Shown: piece after piece, positions 1-7,070 of the stretch
Numbering within the stretch: position 1 is the stretch's first letter
Layout: every line of letters starts with the position of its first letter
Source of the DNA: an uncultured Oscillospiraceae bacterium
Lineage (GTDB): Bacteria; Bacillota; Clostridia; Oscillospirales; Oscillospiraceae
Assembly (NCBI GenBank): GCA_934591895.1
Contig: CAKTPP010000001.1
Location: 287,320 to 351,319, forward strand
Direction: 5' to 3'
Length of the DNA: 64,000 nucleotides
Program-made: the position numbers and the translations under genes
Notes under the pieces: model-generated
Told to the model about the DNA's origin: nothing
The model's database searches: none
The model's input: the letters and a program-made list of their open reading frames with translations, nothing else

Positions 1-377
1 AGGATGCGTGGTATGCGGATGCGGTCACCTGGGCGTACAACTGCGGTGTCGCCAGCGGCACAAGCGCGACGACCTTCTCGCCGATGGCGGATATCACGCG
101 TGAGCAGATGATGACGATGTTCTACGGCTATGCCGCGTATATGGACTATAACACGATGGCAGTCGCCGACCTGAGCGTATTCCCGGACTGCGGGGACGTC
201 TCATCCTGGGCGGAGGCCAAGCTGGGCTGGGCTGTTGCCAACTCGCTCATCAAAGGCGTGAAAGAGAGCGACGGTGTGTATCTGCGCCCGCGCGCTACGG
301 CTACGCGCGCGGAGGCGGCGGCGATTTTGCGCAGCTTCGACCAGTGGCGCGTCAACGCCGTTGTCACAGGCAAATAA
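1..377 (+). CDS. SLH-domain surface protein, C-terminal part (5' end outside window)
   Basis: The reading frame is already open at the left edge (first full codon at base 3) and closes at 377, so only the C-terminus is present. Two S-layer homology repeats are visible: one with the DAWYADAVTWAYNCGVASG and TFSPMADITREQM landmarks, and a second, more divergent one with WAVANSLIKGV and LRPRATATRAEAAAIL. SLH domains bind secondary cell-wall polymers, so the protein is probably anchored to the cell surface. The missing N-terminal part would define its function. It ends 19 bases before the next gene, which has its own strong ribosome binding site, so the two may be co-transcribed. Confidence 0.85.
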   Translation, partial: DAWYADAVTWAYNCGVASGTSATTFSPMADITREQMMTMFYGYAAYMDYNTMAVADLSVFPDCGDVSSWAEAKLGWAVANSLIKGVKESDGVYLRPRATATRAEAAAILRSFDQWRVNAVVTGK

Positions 378-396
378 AACAGGAGGAGATTTTACT

Positions 397-1008
397 ATGG
401 CCAATCTTGTGATTACGATCGGAAGAGAGAGCGGCAGCGGCGGCCGTCAGCTCGGCAGCGAGCTGGCGGAGGCGCTGGGCGTCAAGTGCTATGACTCCGA
501 GCTCATCAACGAGACTGCGAAGGCGAGCGGCTTTGCCGAGAGCTTTGTGCAGTCGCACGAGGAGCAGCGTCCGGGCAGCTTTTTGTATTCGCTCGTGACG
601 GGCGGCGGCGTTATCTCCGACGAGCAGCCGTTTCCGGTGCAGATCTTTCAGGCACAGTCGGAGGTCATCCGTGCGATCGCGGCGCGCGAGTCATGCGTCA
701 TTGTCGGCCGCTGCGCAGACTATGTCCTGCGTGACGATCCGAATGCGGCGCTTGTAAATCTGTTTGTCCATGCGCCGATGGCGGCGCGCATCCGCCGCGA
801 GAGCGCGCGCACGGATACCACGCCCATTCAGGCGGAAAAGCGCATCCGTCAGGTGGACAAGGAGCGCGCGTCGTATTATAACTTCTTTTCCTCCAAGCGC
901 TGGGGTGACGCGCAGGGCTATGATCTGTGCATCAACACCGGCAATATGGACATCAGCGACGTCGTCCAGCTCACGCTCCGCTATCTCGAGCTGCGCGGCC
1001 TGCGCTGA
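397..1008 (+). CDS. cytidylate kinase-like family protein
   Basis: This 203-residue protein begins with a P-loop (ITIGRESGSGGR, about residues 6-17), followed by a Cmk-type lid/base region (VGRCADYVL, and RIRRESART with a later RIRQVDKERASYYNFF). This matches the cytidylate kinase-like family common in Clostridia, which is related to Cmk but is usually an extra paralogue. The nucleotide substrate cannot be read from sequence. The ATG at 397 was chosen because an AGGAGGAG motif lies at 381-388; the frame is open further upstream but without a ribosome binding site. It follows the SLH gene closely and is followed by a strong hairpin terminator. Confidence 0.8.
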   Translation: MANLVITIGRESGSGGRQLGSELAEALGVKCYDSELINETAKASGFAESFVQSHEEQRPGSFLYSLVTGGGVISDEQPFPVQIFQAQSEVIRAIAARESCVIVGRCADYVLRDDPNAALVNLFVHAPMAARIRRESARTDTTPIQAEKRIRQVDKERASYYNFFSSKRWGDAQGYDLCINTGNMDISDVVQLTLRYLELRGLR

Positions 1009-1030
1009 ACCGGAGGCAAGAAGGCAAGAC

Positions 1031-1065
1031 AAACCCGGCAGACGCTCAGGCGTCTGCCGGTTTTT
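1031..1065 (+). terminator. intrinsic terminator after cytidylate kinase-like gene
   Basis: A perfect 10-bp stem (1035-1044 with 1051-1060), a CTCAGG loop and five T residues. The same hairpin sequence occurs again at 1270-1297 on the far side of the structured repeat. Confidence 0.85.
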
Positions 1066-1076
1066 CAGCTTATCAA

Positions 1077-1260
1077 AAAACCAAGTAGCCTTTCGCCGCC
1101 GGAGCGGCGAAAGAAAGTCCAATCATTTTCTTCGGCGACATGTGTGGCGAAGAAAATACCTCTCGGCCTGTAAACGTGCGCGCTGTCCACCGGAGGCGGA
1201 CAGCGCGTGCGATGCAGTCAGGCCGCAAACTCTTTTGTCAAAAAGTAATACTTTTTGACA
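1077..1260. repeat. structured interspersed repeat, copy 1 (184 bp)
   Basis: This segment matches 34975-35158 over its full 184 bases with no net length change. It folds into successive hairpins: 1093-1116 (CTTTCGCCGC arm), 1124-1156 (ATTTTCTTCG with CGAAGAAAAT), a long arm around 1164-1225 closed by CGGCCTG/CAGGCCG, and 1236-1260 (TGTCAAAAAGT with ACTTTTTGACA). Differences from copy 2 preserve pairing in the second and third hairpins. It lies between convergent genes and has no credible ORF. It may be a structured RNA or a palindromic DNA repeat; the orientation of any transcript is unknown. Confidence 0.8.
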
Positions 1261-1265
1261 GTCTA

Positions 1266-1302
1266 CAAACCCGGCAGACGCTCAGGCGTCTGCCGGGTTT
1301 TC
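1266..1302 (-). terminator. hairpin at end of GIY-YIG gene, duplicate of 1031-1065
   Basis: An 11-bp stem (1270-1280 with 1287-1297) with the same CTCAGG loop as the upstream terminator. The GIY-YIG stop codon lies partly in its loop. The T-run is weak in the minus direction. Confidence 0.6.
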
Positions 1303-1647
1303 CAGATCGGGGAGGTAGTCTGCGAGCGCTGCGCCCGGCACGGGCCGGATGTCCGCATCGGCGAGCGCGGGGCAGAGAGCGGACAGACACGCGGGATCTG
1401 CGATCAGCGCATCTTTTTGCTGGCGCGTCAGGCGCTTGATATGCGCTTCGAGCCGCCGCGCGGTCGTGGCGGTGTCGGTCGTCAGCAGCAGCGCCAGCGC
1501 CGTGACCGGATGGCTGCGTGTGTATTTGGCACAGCCGGGAAGCCGGTGGACGTGCTGACGCAGGCGGCGCGCAATGTCCGGCGTCATGCCCGTGTAGAGC
1601 GAGCCGCCGGCACAGCGCAGAAGATAGACATAGTGCCGCTTATCCAT
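1282..1647 (-). CDS. GIY-YIG nuclease-domain protein
   Basis: This 121-residue protein starts HYVYLLRCAGGSLYTG, the hallmark of the GIY-YIG fold (Y-V-Y with the S-L-Y-T-G variant), followed by ARRLRQH and a conserved Arg/His-rich helix. The stand-alone UPF0213/YhbQ-like group has these features and is thought to act on DNA, but its biological role is unclear. The ATG at 1647 has GGAGGG at 1653-1658; an in-frame ATG further upstream lacks a ribosome binding site. The last codons (Asn-Pro-Ala-Asp-Ala) and the stop lie inside a hairpin that duplicates the neighbouring gene's terminator, so the native C-terminus may have been replaced. Confidence 0.82.
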   Translation of the reverse strand: MDKRHYVYLLRCAGGSLYTGMTPDIARRLRQHVHRLPGCAKYTRSHPVTALALLLTTDTATTARRLEAHIKRLTRQQKDALIADPACLSALCPALADADIRPVPGAALADYLPDLENPADA

Positions 1648-1752
1648 AGGCACCCTCCACTTTTTAAAAAATCCATGGCAAAAGGATAGCACAGATCCGT
1701 CAATCTTTCAAACACACGGTGCTGACAGATTGTGCAAAAACGCAAAAGCGGT

Positions 1753-1826
1753 TTGAATTATTCAATTATATTGTGAATATACGCCGCAAAATGAATATAC
1801 AAAGAAAAAATGCGAATAAACATTCA
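1753..1826. promoter_or_regulatory. cluster of ArgR-like operator sites
   Basis: Several TGAAT/ATTCA-type half-sites precede the promoter of the amino-acid transporter: TTGAATTATTCAA at 1753-1765, TGTGAATATAC at 1772-1782, ATGAATATACA at 1791-1801, and CGAATAAACATTCA at 1813-1826. The last differs by one base from the classic ARG box. Placement just upstream of the -35 suggests arginine-responsive control by ArgR/AhrC. This is an inference from motif match only. Confidence 0.5.
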
Positions 1827-1834
1827 AAAAGTTC

Positions 1835-1863
1835 TTGACACGCATGCTTTGCCGTGCTATCAT
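1835..1863 (+). promoter_or_regulatory. sigma-A promoter of amino-acid ABC operon
   Basis: TTGACA at 1835-1840, a 17-base spacer and TATCAT at 1858-1863, about 60 bases before the lipoprotein start. Confidence 0.8.
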
Positions 1864-1923
1864 ACGACCATACCAAACAGGACGCGAGTCCGAATCTATT
1901 TTGTTGAGGAAGAGGCTAATAAA

Positions 1924-2706
1924 ATGAAGAAATTTGTTGCACTGCTTCTGGCGGTTCTCATGGTCGCATCGCTGTGTGCCTGTGGCCAGAAGGATACGGG
2001 TTCTGATCTTCAGACCGTGACCAAAGGAAAACTTACCATGTCCACCAATGCGCAGTTCCCGCCGTATGAATCCGTTGCGGACGACGGCAAGGGCTACGAG
2101 GGCACCGGCTACGAAGGCATCGACATCGAGATCGCTTATGCGCTCGCGCAGAAGCTGGGTCTGGAGCTGGTCGTTGACGACATGGACTTTGACTCCGCGC
2201 TCAGCGCCGTTCAGACCGGCAAGAGCGACATCGTCGCCGCCGGCGTGACCGTCACGCCCGACCGTCTCAACTCCATGAGCTTCACCGACAGCTACGCCAA
2301 CGGCGTGCAGGTCGTCATCGTGAAGGAAGGCTCCGACATCAAGAGCATTGATGATCTCGACGGCAAGAAGATCGGCACCCAGCGCGGCACCACCGGCTTC
2401 ATCTACTGCTGCGACGATTACGGCGACGACAACGTCATCGGCTTCGACGACGGTGCGACTGCCGTGCAGAACCTGCTCGCCGGTAAGGTCGACTGCGTCG
2501 TCATCGACAACGTCCCCGCGCAGGAGTATGTGAAGGCGAACGCCGGCCTGACCATTCTGGACACCGAGTACGCCAACGAGGATTACGCCATCGGTCTGGC
2601 CAAGGACAACACTGCGCTGCAGGAAGCCCTGAACAAGGCGCTGTCCGAGCTCAAGGCTGACGGCACCATCCAGTCCATCATCGACAAGTACATCCCCGCG
2701 AAGTAA
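1924..2706 (+). CDS. polar amino-acid ABC transporter, substrate-binding lipoprotein
   Basis: This is a 260-residue family-3 periplasmic-binding-type protein. Residues 1-20 form a lipoprotein signal with a lipobox ending at Cys20 (Leu-Cys-Ala-Cys), so it should be tethered outside the membrane. Family landmarks are TNAQFPPYES, GIDIEIAYALAQKLG, DFDSALSAVQTGKSDIVAAG, and the C-terminal YAIGLAKDN. Such proteins bind glutamate, glutamine, arginine, histidine or cystine; ArgR-like boxes upstream favour a basic amino acid but do not prove it. ATG 1924 follows GAGGAAGAGG. It is the first gene of a binding protein-permease-ATPase operon. Confidence 0.92.
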   Translation: MKKFVALLLAVLMVASLCACGQKDTGSDLQTVTKGKLTMSTNAQFPPYESVADDGKGYEGTGYEGIDIEIAYALAQKLGLELVVDDMDFDSALSAVQTGKSDIVAAGVTVTPDRLNSMSFTDSYANGVQVVIVKEGSDIKSIDDLDGKKIGTQRGTTGFIYCCDDYGDDNVIGFDDGATAVQNLLAGKVDCVVIDNVPAQEYVKANAGLTILDTEYANEDYAIGLAKDNTALQEALNKALSELKADGTIQSIIDKYIPAK

Positions 2707-2723
2707 TCGCATAAAAACGCAAA

Positions 2724-2760
2724 GCGCGCAAAGGGCGGCACACAGCCGCCCTTTGTGCGC
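2724..2760 (+). terminator. intra-operon hairpin between binding protein and permease
   Basis: A 16-bp stem (2724-2739 with 2745-2760, one mismatch) and ACACA loop, with no U-tract. It probably acts as an mRNA-stabilising or partial-termination element that keeps the binding protein in excess over the membrane genes. Confidence 0.6.
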
Positions 2761-2782
2761 GTAGAAAGAAAGAGGTTCCTCT

Positions 2783-3559
2783 ATGGGTAATTGGGCACAG
2801 CTCTATGCGGATCTGTCGGCACAGCTGCAGGCAGGGCAGCATCTCGGCTTCTGGGACAATGCCTTTGTCGGCTTTTACCAGAGTTTTGTGACTGCCGGAC
2901 GCTGGAGATTGTATCTCAGCGGCCTGCTCACCACGCTCGAGGCGACGATCCTGGCGCTGCTGCTGGGTGTCGCGCTCGGTGTCATCGTAGCGGTCGTCCG
3001 CACAGCGCACGACCAGCAGCGCGCCGGACACAAGAATGTGATTCTCGGCGTGTTCAACGTCATCTGCAAGATCTATACGACCGTCATCCGCGGCACACCG
3101 ATGATGGTGCAGCTGCTGATCATGAGCCTCGTGGTCTTTGCCAGCAGCCGCAACTATACCATGATCGGCATTCTGGCTCTCGGCATCAACTCCGGCGCCT
3201 ACGTCTCGGAGATCGTCCGCAGCGGCCTCATGTCGGTCGATCCCGGCCAGATGGAGGCCGGACGCAGCCTCGGTCTGAACTACTTCACGACCATGCGCTT
3301 TATCGTCGTTCCGCAGGCGATCAAGAACATCCTGCCCGCGCTCGGCAATGAGTTTATCACCCTGCTCAAGGACACGTCGCTCATCACCGTCATCGGCGGC
3401 AAGGAGATGACGTATGCCGCCAAGGCGGTCATTGCCAAGACGTATCAGGGGCTGTTCCCGCTGTTCGGCATCGCGCTGATGTATCTGCTGCTCGTCATGC
3501 TGTTTTCCAAGCTGCTGAGCGTGCTTGAAAGGAGGCTGCGTCAAAGTGATCGACGTTAA
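2783..3559 (+). CDS. polar amino-acid ABC transporter permease
   Basis: A 258-residue integral membrane subunit. It has the His/Glu/Gln/Arg/opine permease-family signature: the TTLEATILALLLG helix, the VIRGTPMMVQL segment, and the EAA loop (EAGRSLGLNYFTTMRFIVVPQA without its ends) that docks on the ATPase. About five membrane helices are expected. The start ATG 2783 follows AAAGAAAGAGG. Its 3' end overlaps the ATPase start by 14 bases, which indicates translational coupling. Confidence 0.92.
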   Translation: MGNWAQLYADLSAQLQAGQHLGFWDNAFVGFYQSFVTAGRWRLYLSGLLTTLEATILALLLGVALGVIVAVVRTAHDQQRAGHKNVILGVFNVICKIYTTVIRGTPMMVQLLIMSLVVFASSRNYTMIGILALGINSGAYVSEIVRSGLMSVDPGQMEAGRSLGLNYFTTMRFIVVPQAIKNILPALGNEFITLLKDTSLITVIGGKEMTYAAKAVIAKTYQGLFPLFGIALMYLLLVMLFSKLLSVLERRLRQSDRR

Positions 3560-4268
3560 ACATCTGTCCAAATCGTTCGGCGACCACCTCGTGCTCGACG
3601 ATATTTCCGAGCACGTCAGCCCCGGCGAAAACGTCGTCGTCATCGGCCCCTCCGGTTCCGGTAAGTCGACGTTCCTTCGCTGCCTGAACCTGCTTGAGCA
3701 GCCGACCAAGGGCACCATCGTCTTCGACGGCACGGAGATCACCGACCCGAAGGTGAACATCGACGCCATGCGCCGCCAGATGGGGATGGTGTTTCAGCAC
3801 TTCAACCTGTTCCCGAATATGACCGTGCGCCGCAACATCACGCTCGCACCCGTGCAGACGAAGCTCATGTCGCAGGCGGAGGCGGACGCGGAGGCGGATA
3901 AGCTGCTTGCCCGCGTCGGTCTGGCCGACCGCGGCGACAGTTATCCGTCGGCGCTCTCCGGCGGGCAGAAGCAGCGCATCGCCATCGTGCGCTCGCTCGC
4001 CATGCATCCGAAGGTCATGCTCTTTGACGAGCCGACGAGCGCGCTCGACCCGGAGATGGTCGGTGAGGTGCTTGATGTCATGAAGGAGCTCGCGCATGAG
4101 GGCATGACGATGGTCGTCGTCACGCACGAGATGGGCTTTGCCCGCGAGGTGGGCGACCGCGTGCTGTTTATGGCCGACGGCAAGATCGCCGAGTCCGGTG
4201 CGCCGAAGGACATTTTCGAGCACCCGCAGTGCGCGCGTCTGCAGGACTTTTTGTCCAAGGTGCTGTAA
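3546..4268 (+). CDS. polar amino-acid ABC transporter ATP-binding protein
   Basis: A 240-residue ABC ATPase with Walker A GPSGSGKST, Q-loop region MVFQHFNLFPNM, signature LSGGQKQRIAIVR, Walker B VMLFDEPTSALD and H-loop THEM. This is the GlnQ/HisP type that energises amino-acid import. The chosen start is GTG 3546, ten bases after GGAGG at 3531-3535; an in-frame TTG at 3525 would put the ribosome binding site inside the gene. It is the last gene of the operon and is followed by a terminator. Confidence 0.93.
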   Translation: MIDVKHLSKSFGDHLVLDDISEHVSPGENVVVIGPSGSGKSTFLRCLNLLEQPTKGTIVFDGTEITDPKVNIDAMRRQMGMVFQHFNLFPNMTVRRNITLAPVQTKLMSQAEADAEADKLLARVGLADRGDSYPSALSGGQKQRIAIVRSLAMHPKVMLFDEPTSALDPEMVGEVLDVMKELAHEGMTMVVVTHEMGFAREVGDRVLFMADGKIAESGAPKDIFEHPQCARLQDFLSKVL

Positions 4269-4280
4269 GCTGATATCCCG

Positions 4281-4309
4281 ACCGCGCAGCCGAGTGGCTG
4301 CGCGGTTTT
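4281..4309 (+). terminator. terminator after ABC operon
   Basis: A 10-bp GC-rich stem (ACCGCGCAGC with GCTGCGCGGT) followed by TTTG. It lies just before rlmA, so some read-through into rlmA is possible. Confidence 0.7.
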
Positions 4310-4327
4310 GCGCGGAAAGGAGTCAAG

Positions 4328-5149
4328 ATGCCGGAACTGACCTGTCCCGTCTGCGGCGGCGTGCTGCACCGGGAGGAGCGCTCCCTGCTCTGCGGCGCGG
4401 GGCATTGCTATGATATCGCACGGCAGGGGTATGTGAACTTGCTGCGCTCAAACCAGTCCAGGACCAAGCGCCACGGCGACGATCAGCGCATGGTGGCCGC
4501 GCGCACCGCGTTTCTCGACGCGGGGTATTATGCGCCGCTGCGCGACGCCGTTGCCGCGGCCGCGGCGGAGCTCACCTCCGGCAATGCCGACGTGCTCGAC
4601 GCCGGCTGCGGCGAGGGATACTACACGGCGCAGGTGCTGCGCACGCTGCAGCAGCAGGGGAGCGCGCCTTCCGTCTGCGGCGTGGACATTTCGCGCGACG
4701 CGCTCATCCGCGCGCACCGCCGCGCACCGGAGCTGACACTGGCCGTGGCCAGCATCGCGCATCTGCCGGTCGCGGACGCAAGCTGCGACCTGCTGCTGAA
4801 TGTGTTCGCCCCGCATGACGCGGGCGAATTTGCGCGCGTGCTGCGTGCCGGTGGGGCGCTGCTGCGGGTCATCCCGCTTGAGCGGCATCTGTGGGGGCTC
4901 AAGTGCGCGGTGTATGACCGGCCGTATGAAAACGACGTGCCGGATCCGGCGCTGCCCGGCTTTGCGCTTATCGACCGGCGGGAGCTGCGCGGCACAGTCA
5001 CGCTGCGCTCGCAGGCGGAGATCGAGGCGCTGTTTTGCATGACGCCGTACTATTACAAGACTGGCGCGCGCGATCAGGCAAAGCTCCGCGCGCTTGATAC
5101 CCTGACCACCGAGACCGAGTTCGCCCTCCTGATCTATAAAAAAGCATGA
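4328..5149 (+). CDS. rlmA: 23S rRNA (guanine-N1)-methyltransferase, RlmA family
   Basis: This 273-residue protein has the two-part RlmA layout. An N-terminal zinc knuckle (CPVCGGVL and LLCGAGHCYD, residues 5-30) is followed by the family signature DIARQGYVNLL. A SAM-binding Rossmann domain follows (VLDAGCGEGYY, about residues 88-98). RlmA enzymes methylate G745 or G748 in helix 35 of 23S rRNA; which one cannot be told here. ATG 4328 follows GGAAAGGAG. The CIRCE element of the next gene starts within a few bases of its stop. Confidence 0.88.
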   Translation: MPELTCPVCGGVLHREERSLLCGAGHCYDIARQGYVNLLRSNQSRTKRHGDDQRMVAARTAFLDAGYYAPLRDAVAAAAAELTSGNADVLDAGCGEGYYTAQVLRTLQQQGSAPSVCGVDISRDALIRAHRRAPELTLAVASIAHLPVADASCDLLLNVFAPHDAGEFARVLRAGGALLRVIPLERHLWGLKCAVYDRPYENDVPDPALPGFALIDRRELRGTVTLRSQAEIEALFCMTPYYYKTGARDQAKLRALDTLTTETEFALLIYKKA

Positions 5150-5150
5150 A

Positions 5151-5187
5151 AAACGTTAGCACTCGCCGCGAAAGAGTGCTAACGTTT
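5151..5187 (+). promoter_or_regulatory. CIRCE operator (HrcA binding site)
   Basis: Perfect consensus TTAGCACTC at 5156-5164, nine-base spacer, GAGTGCTAA at 5174-5182. The dyad extends outward by five more paired bases on each side (AAACG/CGTTT). HrcA represses heat-shock genes through this element, so the Hsp20 gene downstream is expected to be HrcA-controlled. Confidence 0.95.
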
Positions 5188-5319
5188 ACATTTTATTCAC
5201 GATATATACTTTATTTGTTCATATTTGTGTAGTAATTTATATATCGTAAAGAGCGAGAGAAATAAATCGGACGCTCGATGAAATCATTACTTTGTATAGA
5301 ATTCAAGGAGGAATATAAA

Positions 5320-5775
5320 ATGTTTGAAATTATGCCTTTTGACCGCAGAACCTACCGCATGAGCTGCTACAATCCGCTGCGCGAGCTCGAGCAGATTGAG
5401 AAGTCCTTCTGGGGTGAGCAGCAGGTCAATCCCTTCCGCACCGATATTTCCGAGACTGCCGACGGCTACAAGCTTGAGGCCGATCTGCCGGGCTTCCGCA
5501 AGGAAGATATCCACATCGACATTGATGACGACATCCTGACCATCAAGGCCGAGCACACCGAGTCCAAGGACGAGGGCACCGATCAGAGCAAGAGCGGCAG
5601 CAACGACAGCTATATCCGCCGCGAGCGTTACTTCGGTGCTTACACCAGAAGCTTCAACGTCTCCGAGATCGACGTCGAGGGCATCAAGGCCGCTTACGAG
5701 AACGGCGTCCTGACCCTGACCATGCCGAAGAAAGCGCCGGTCAAGCCGGAGTCCAAGCACCTCGAGATCGAGTAA
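5320..5775 (+). CDS. Hsp20/alpha-crystallin small heat-shock protein
   Basis: A 151-residue small heat-shock protein, an ATP-independent chaperone that holds unfolding proteins. The alpha-crystallin domain runs from about residue 45 (TDISETADGYKLEADLPGF) to the C-terminal strand ENGVLTLTMPK. That strand carries the family's G-V-L-T-L motif. ATG 5320 follows AAGGAGG at 5305-5311. The leader is long and AT-rich (5188-5319) and starts with a perfect CIRCE, so expression should rise on heat or misfolding stress. It is monocistronic, with its own terminator. Confidence 0.93.
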   Translation: MFEIMPFDRRTYRMSCYNPLRELEQIEKSFWGEQQVNPFRTDISETADGYKLEADLPGFRKEDIHIDIDDDILTIKAEHTESKDEGTDQSKSGSNDSYIRRERYFGAYTRSFNVSEIDVEGIKAAYENGVLTLTMPKKAPVKPESKHLEIE

Positions 5776-5829
5776 TGCGCGTACCCGATCTGTAAATTCT
5801 CTTCTCTCATGTTTCACTTATCCCCTGAA

Positions 5830-5870
5830 GGAAAGAGCGTCCGGCGTCCGGCCGGGCGCTCTTTCCGTTT
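5830..5870 (+). terminator. terminator after hsp20
   Basis: A 10-bp stem GGAAAGAGCG/CGCTCTTTCC with a 17-base GC-rich loop, followed by GTTTTC. Confidence 0.75.
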
Positions 5871-5927
5871 TCGGGGCAGGAGGACGGCAGCGCGGCACAA
5901 GACGCCGAAAAATCGTGCAGACAGTCC

Positions 5928-5956
5928 TTGAAGCGGCCTGCTTGGTCTGCTATAAT
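5928..5956 (+). promoter_or_regulatory. promoter of EamA transporter
   Basis: TTGAAG at 5928-5933, 17-base spacer, perfect TATAAT at 5951-5956. Confidence 0.8.
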
Positions 5957-5991
5957 AGCGCGTATTCGGGTCAGAGAGGTCGGTGCTTTTT

Positions 5992-6906
5992 ATGAGCAGA
6001 CAATGTAAGGGCGCACTGATGGCGGCGGGCGCCGGTGTGTGCTGGGGCATTTCCGGCACGATGGGGCAGTATCTCTTCACGCACGAGGCGATGCAGACCA
6101 CGTGGCTCATCCCGATCCGGCTGGCGCTGGCGGGGGTGCTTTTGTTCATATACTGGCTGGTGAAGGACCGCAGGCTCCTCTTCGCGCCGTGGCGCCGGCG
6201 CAGCAGTGCCGTGATGCTTGTGCTCTACGGTGTGCTCGGTGTGAGCATGAGCCAGTTTCTGTATTTTCTGACCATCCAGTTTTCCAATGCGGCCGTCGGC
6301 ACGATCATGCAGGATCTGTCGCCGGTGATGGTGCTGCTGGTCGCCTGTGCGGCCGCGCGCAGAAAGCCCCGCCTGTATGAGGTCGTGAGCATCGTGCTTG
6401 CGCTCCTTGGCGTGACGCTGCTGACCACGCACGGAGACCTGACCACGTTCGCCGTGTCGCCGGTCGCGCTGATCGCGGGCGTCGGCAGTGCGGTGTGCGT
6501 GACGGTGTATAACTGCCTCGGTCCGCGGAAGGAGCTGCGCGCGTACCCGGTCAGCCTGCTGCAGTCGTGGGCGTTTTTGATGGGTGCGGTGCTCTTTGAG
6601 CTCACGATGCACCCGTGGACGCTCGGCTATACGCCGACGCTGCGCGGCGTGGGCGGCATTTTGTTCGTGGTGCTCTTCGGCAATCTGCTGGCCTTCAACC
6701 TGTATATGACGGGCGTGAAGCTCATCGGGCCGGAAAAGAGCGTTCTCTACGGCTTTTCCGAGCCGGTCACGGCGGCGATCCTGGCCGTGGCGCTGCTCAA
6801 TACGCCCTTTACGCTGTGGGATGCGCTGGGCTTTGCGGCGGTCTTTGCGATGCTGGCGGTGCTGTCTTTTGGCGGCAGGCGGCACGCAGAGCGGCTGCCG
6901 GAGTAA
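5992..6906 (+). CDS. EamA/DMT-family transporter
   Basis: A 304-residue, roughly ten-helix protein made of two EamA repeats. Repeat 1 begins GALMAAGAGVCWGISG and repeat 2 is near residue 150. The end-of-repeat motif FSEPVTAAILAVALL is typical of drug/metabolite transporters. Substrates in this superfamily range from amino acids to riboflavin and cannot be predicted here. ATG 5992 has better spacing from AGAGAGG than the in-frame GTG three codons earlier. It is monocistronic between its promoter and a bidirectional terminator. Confidence 0.87.
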   Translation: MSRQCKGALMAAGAGVCWGISGTMGQYLFTHEAMQTTWLIPIRLALAGVLLFIYWLVKDRRLLFAPWRRRSSAVMLVLYGVLGVSMSQFLYFLTIQFSNAAVGTIMQDLSPVMVLLVACAAARRKPRLYEVVSIVLALLGVTLLTTHGDLTTFAVSPVALIAGVGSAVCVTVYNCLGPRKELRAYPVSLLQSWAFLMGAVLFELTMHPWTLGYTPTLRGVGGILFVVLFGNLLAFNLYMTGVKLIGPEKSVLYGFSEPVTAAILAVALLNTPFTLWDALGFAAVFAMLAVLSFGGRRHAERLPE

Positions 6907-6956
6907 TTTTAAAAAGAAAAACGGAGCAGATACGGGGGGATGTATCTGCTCCGTTC
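6907..6956. terminator. bidirectional terminator
   Basis: A 12-bp stem ACGGAGCAGATA (6921-6932) with TATCTGCTCCGT (6943-6954). On the minus strand it is followed by a strong T-run (complement of AAAAAGAAAA at 6911-6920); on the plus strand by TCCTGTTT. It can serve both the EamA gene and the minus-strand transcript from 7042-7070. Confidence 0.8.
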
Positions 6957-7035
6957 CTGTTTATGAGGGGGTGTCCTCTCATAACGGTTGTCCCACGCGG
7001 TGTACCCCACAGCACCGGATGTACCAACGTAGTAC
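6910..7035 (-). ncRNA. candidate small RNA (about 125 nt)
   Basis: A minus-strand promoter (7042-7070) points into a short gene-free stretch that ends at the strong T-tailed hairpin 6954-6907. The predicted transcript contains several small hairpins: GTAC...GTAC, CGGTG...CACCG and TTATGAG...CTCATAA. There is no convincing ORF with a ribosome binding site. It could be a trans-acting sRNA, or a terminator-trapped transcript opposing the EamA gene. Confidence 0.35.
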
Positions 7036-7041
7036 ACTGTA

Positions 7042-7070
7042 ATTATTTCATACAATCGCGGCAATGTCAA
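7042..7070 (-). promoter_or_regulatory. minus-strand promoter for candidate sRNA
   Basis: Perfect TTGACA (complement of 7065-7070), 17-base spacer and AATAAT (complement of 7042-7047). No annotated gene lies downstream before the terminator at 6954. Confidence 0.6.

Noticed and set aside
1077..1260. Insertion sequence or group II intron fragment
   Set aside because: No transposase or reverse-transcriptase remnant, no clear target-site duplication and only imperfect terminal similarity. The multi-hairpin structure is the only supported property.
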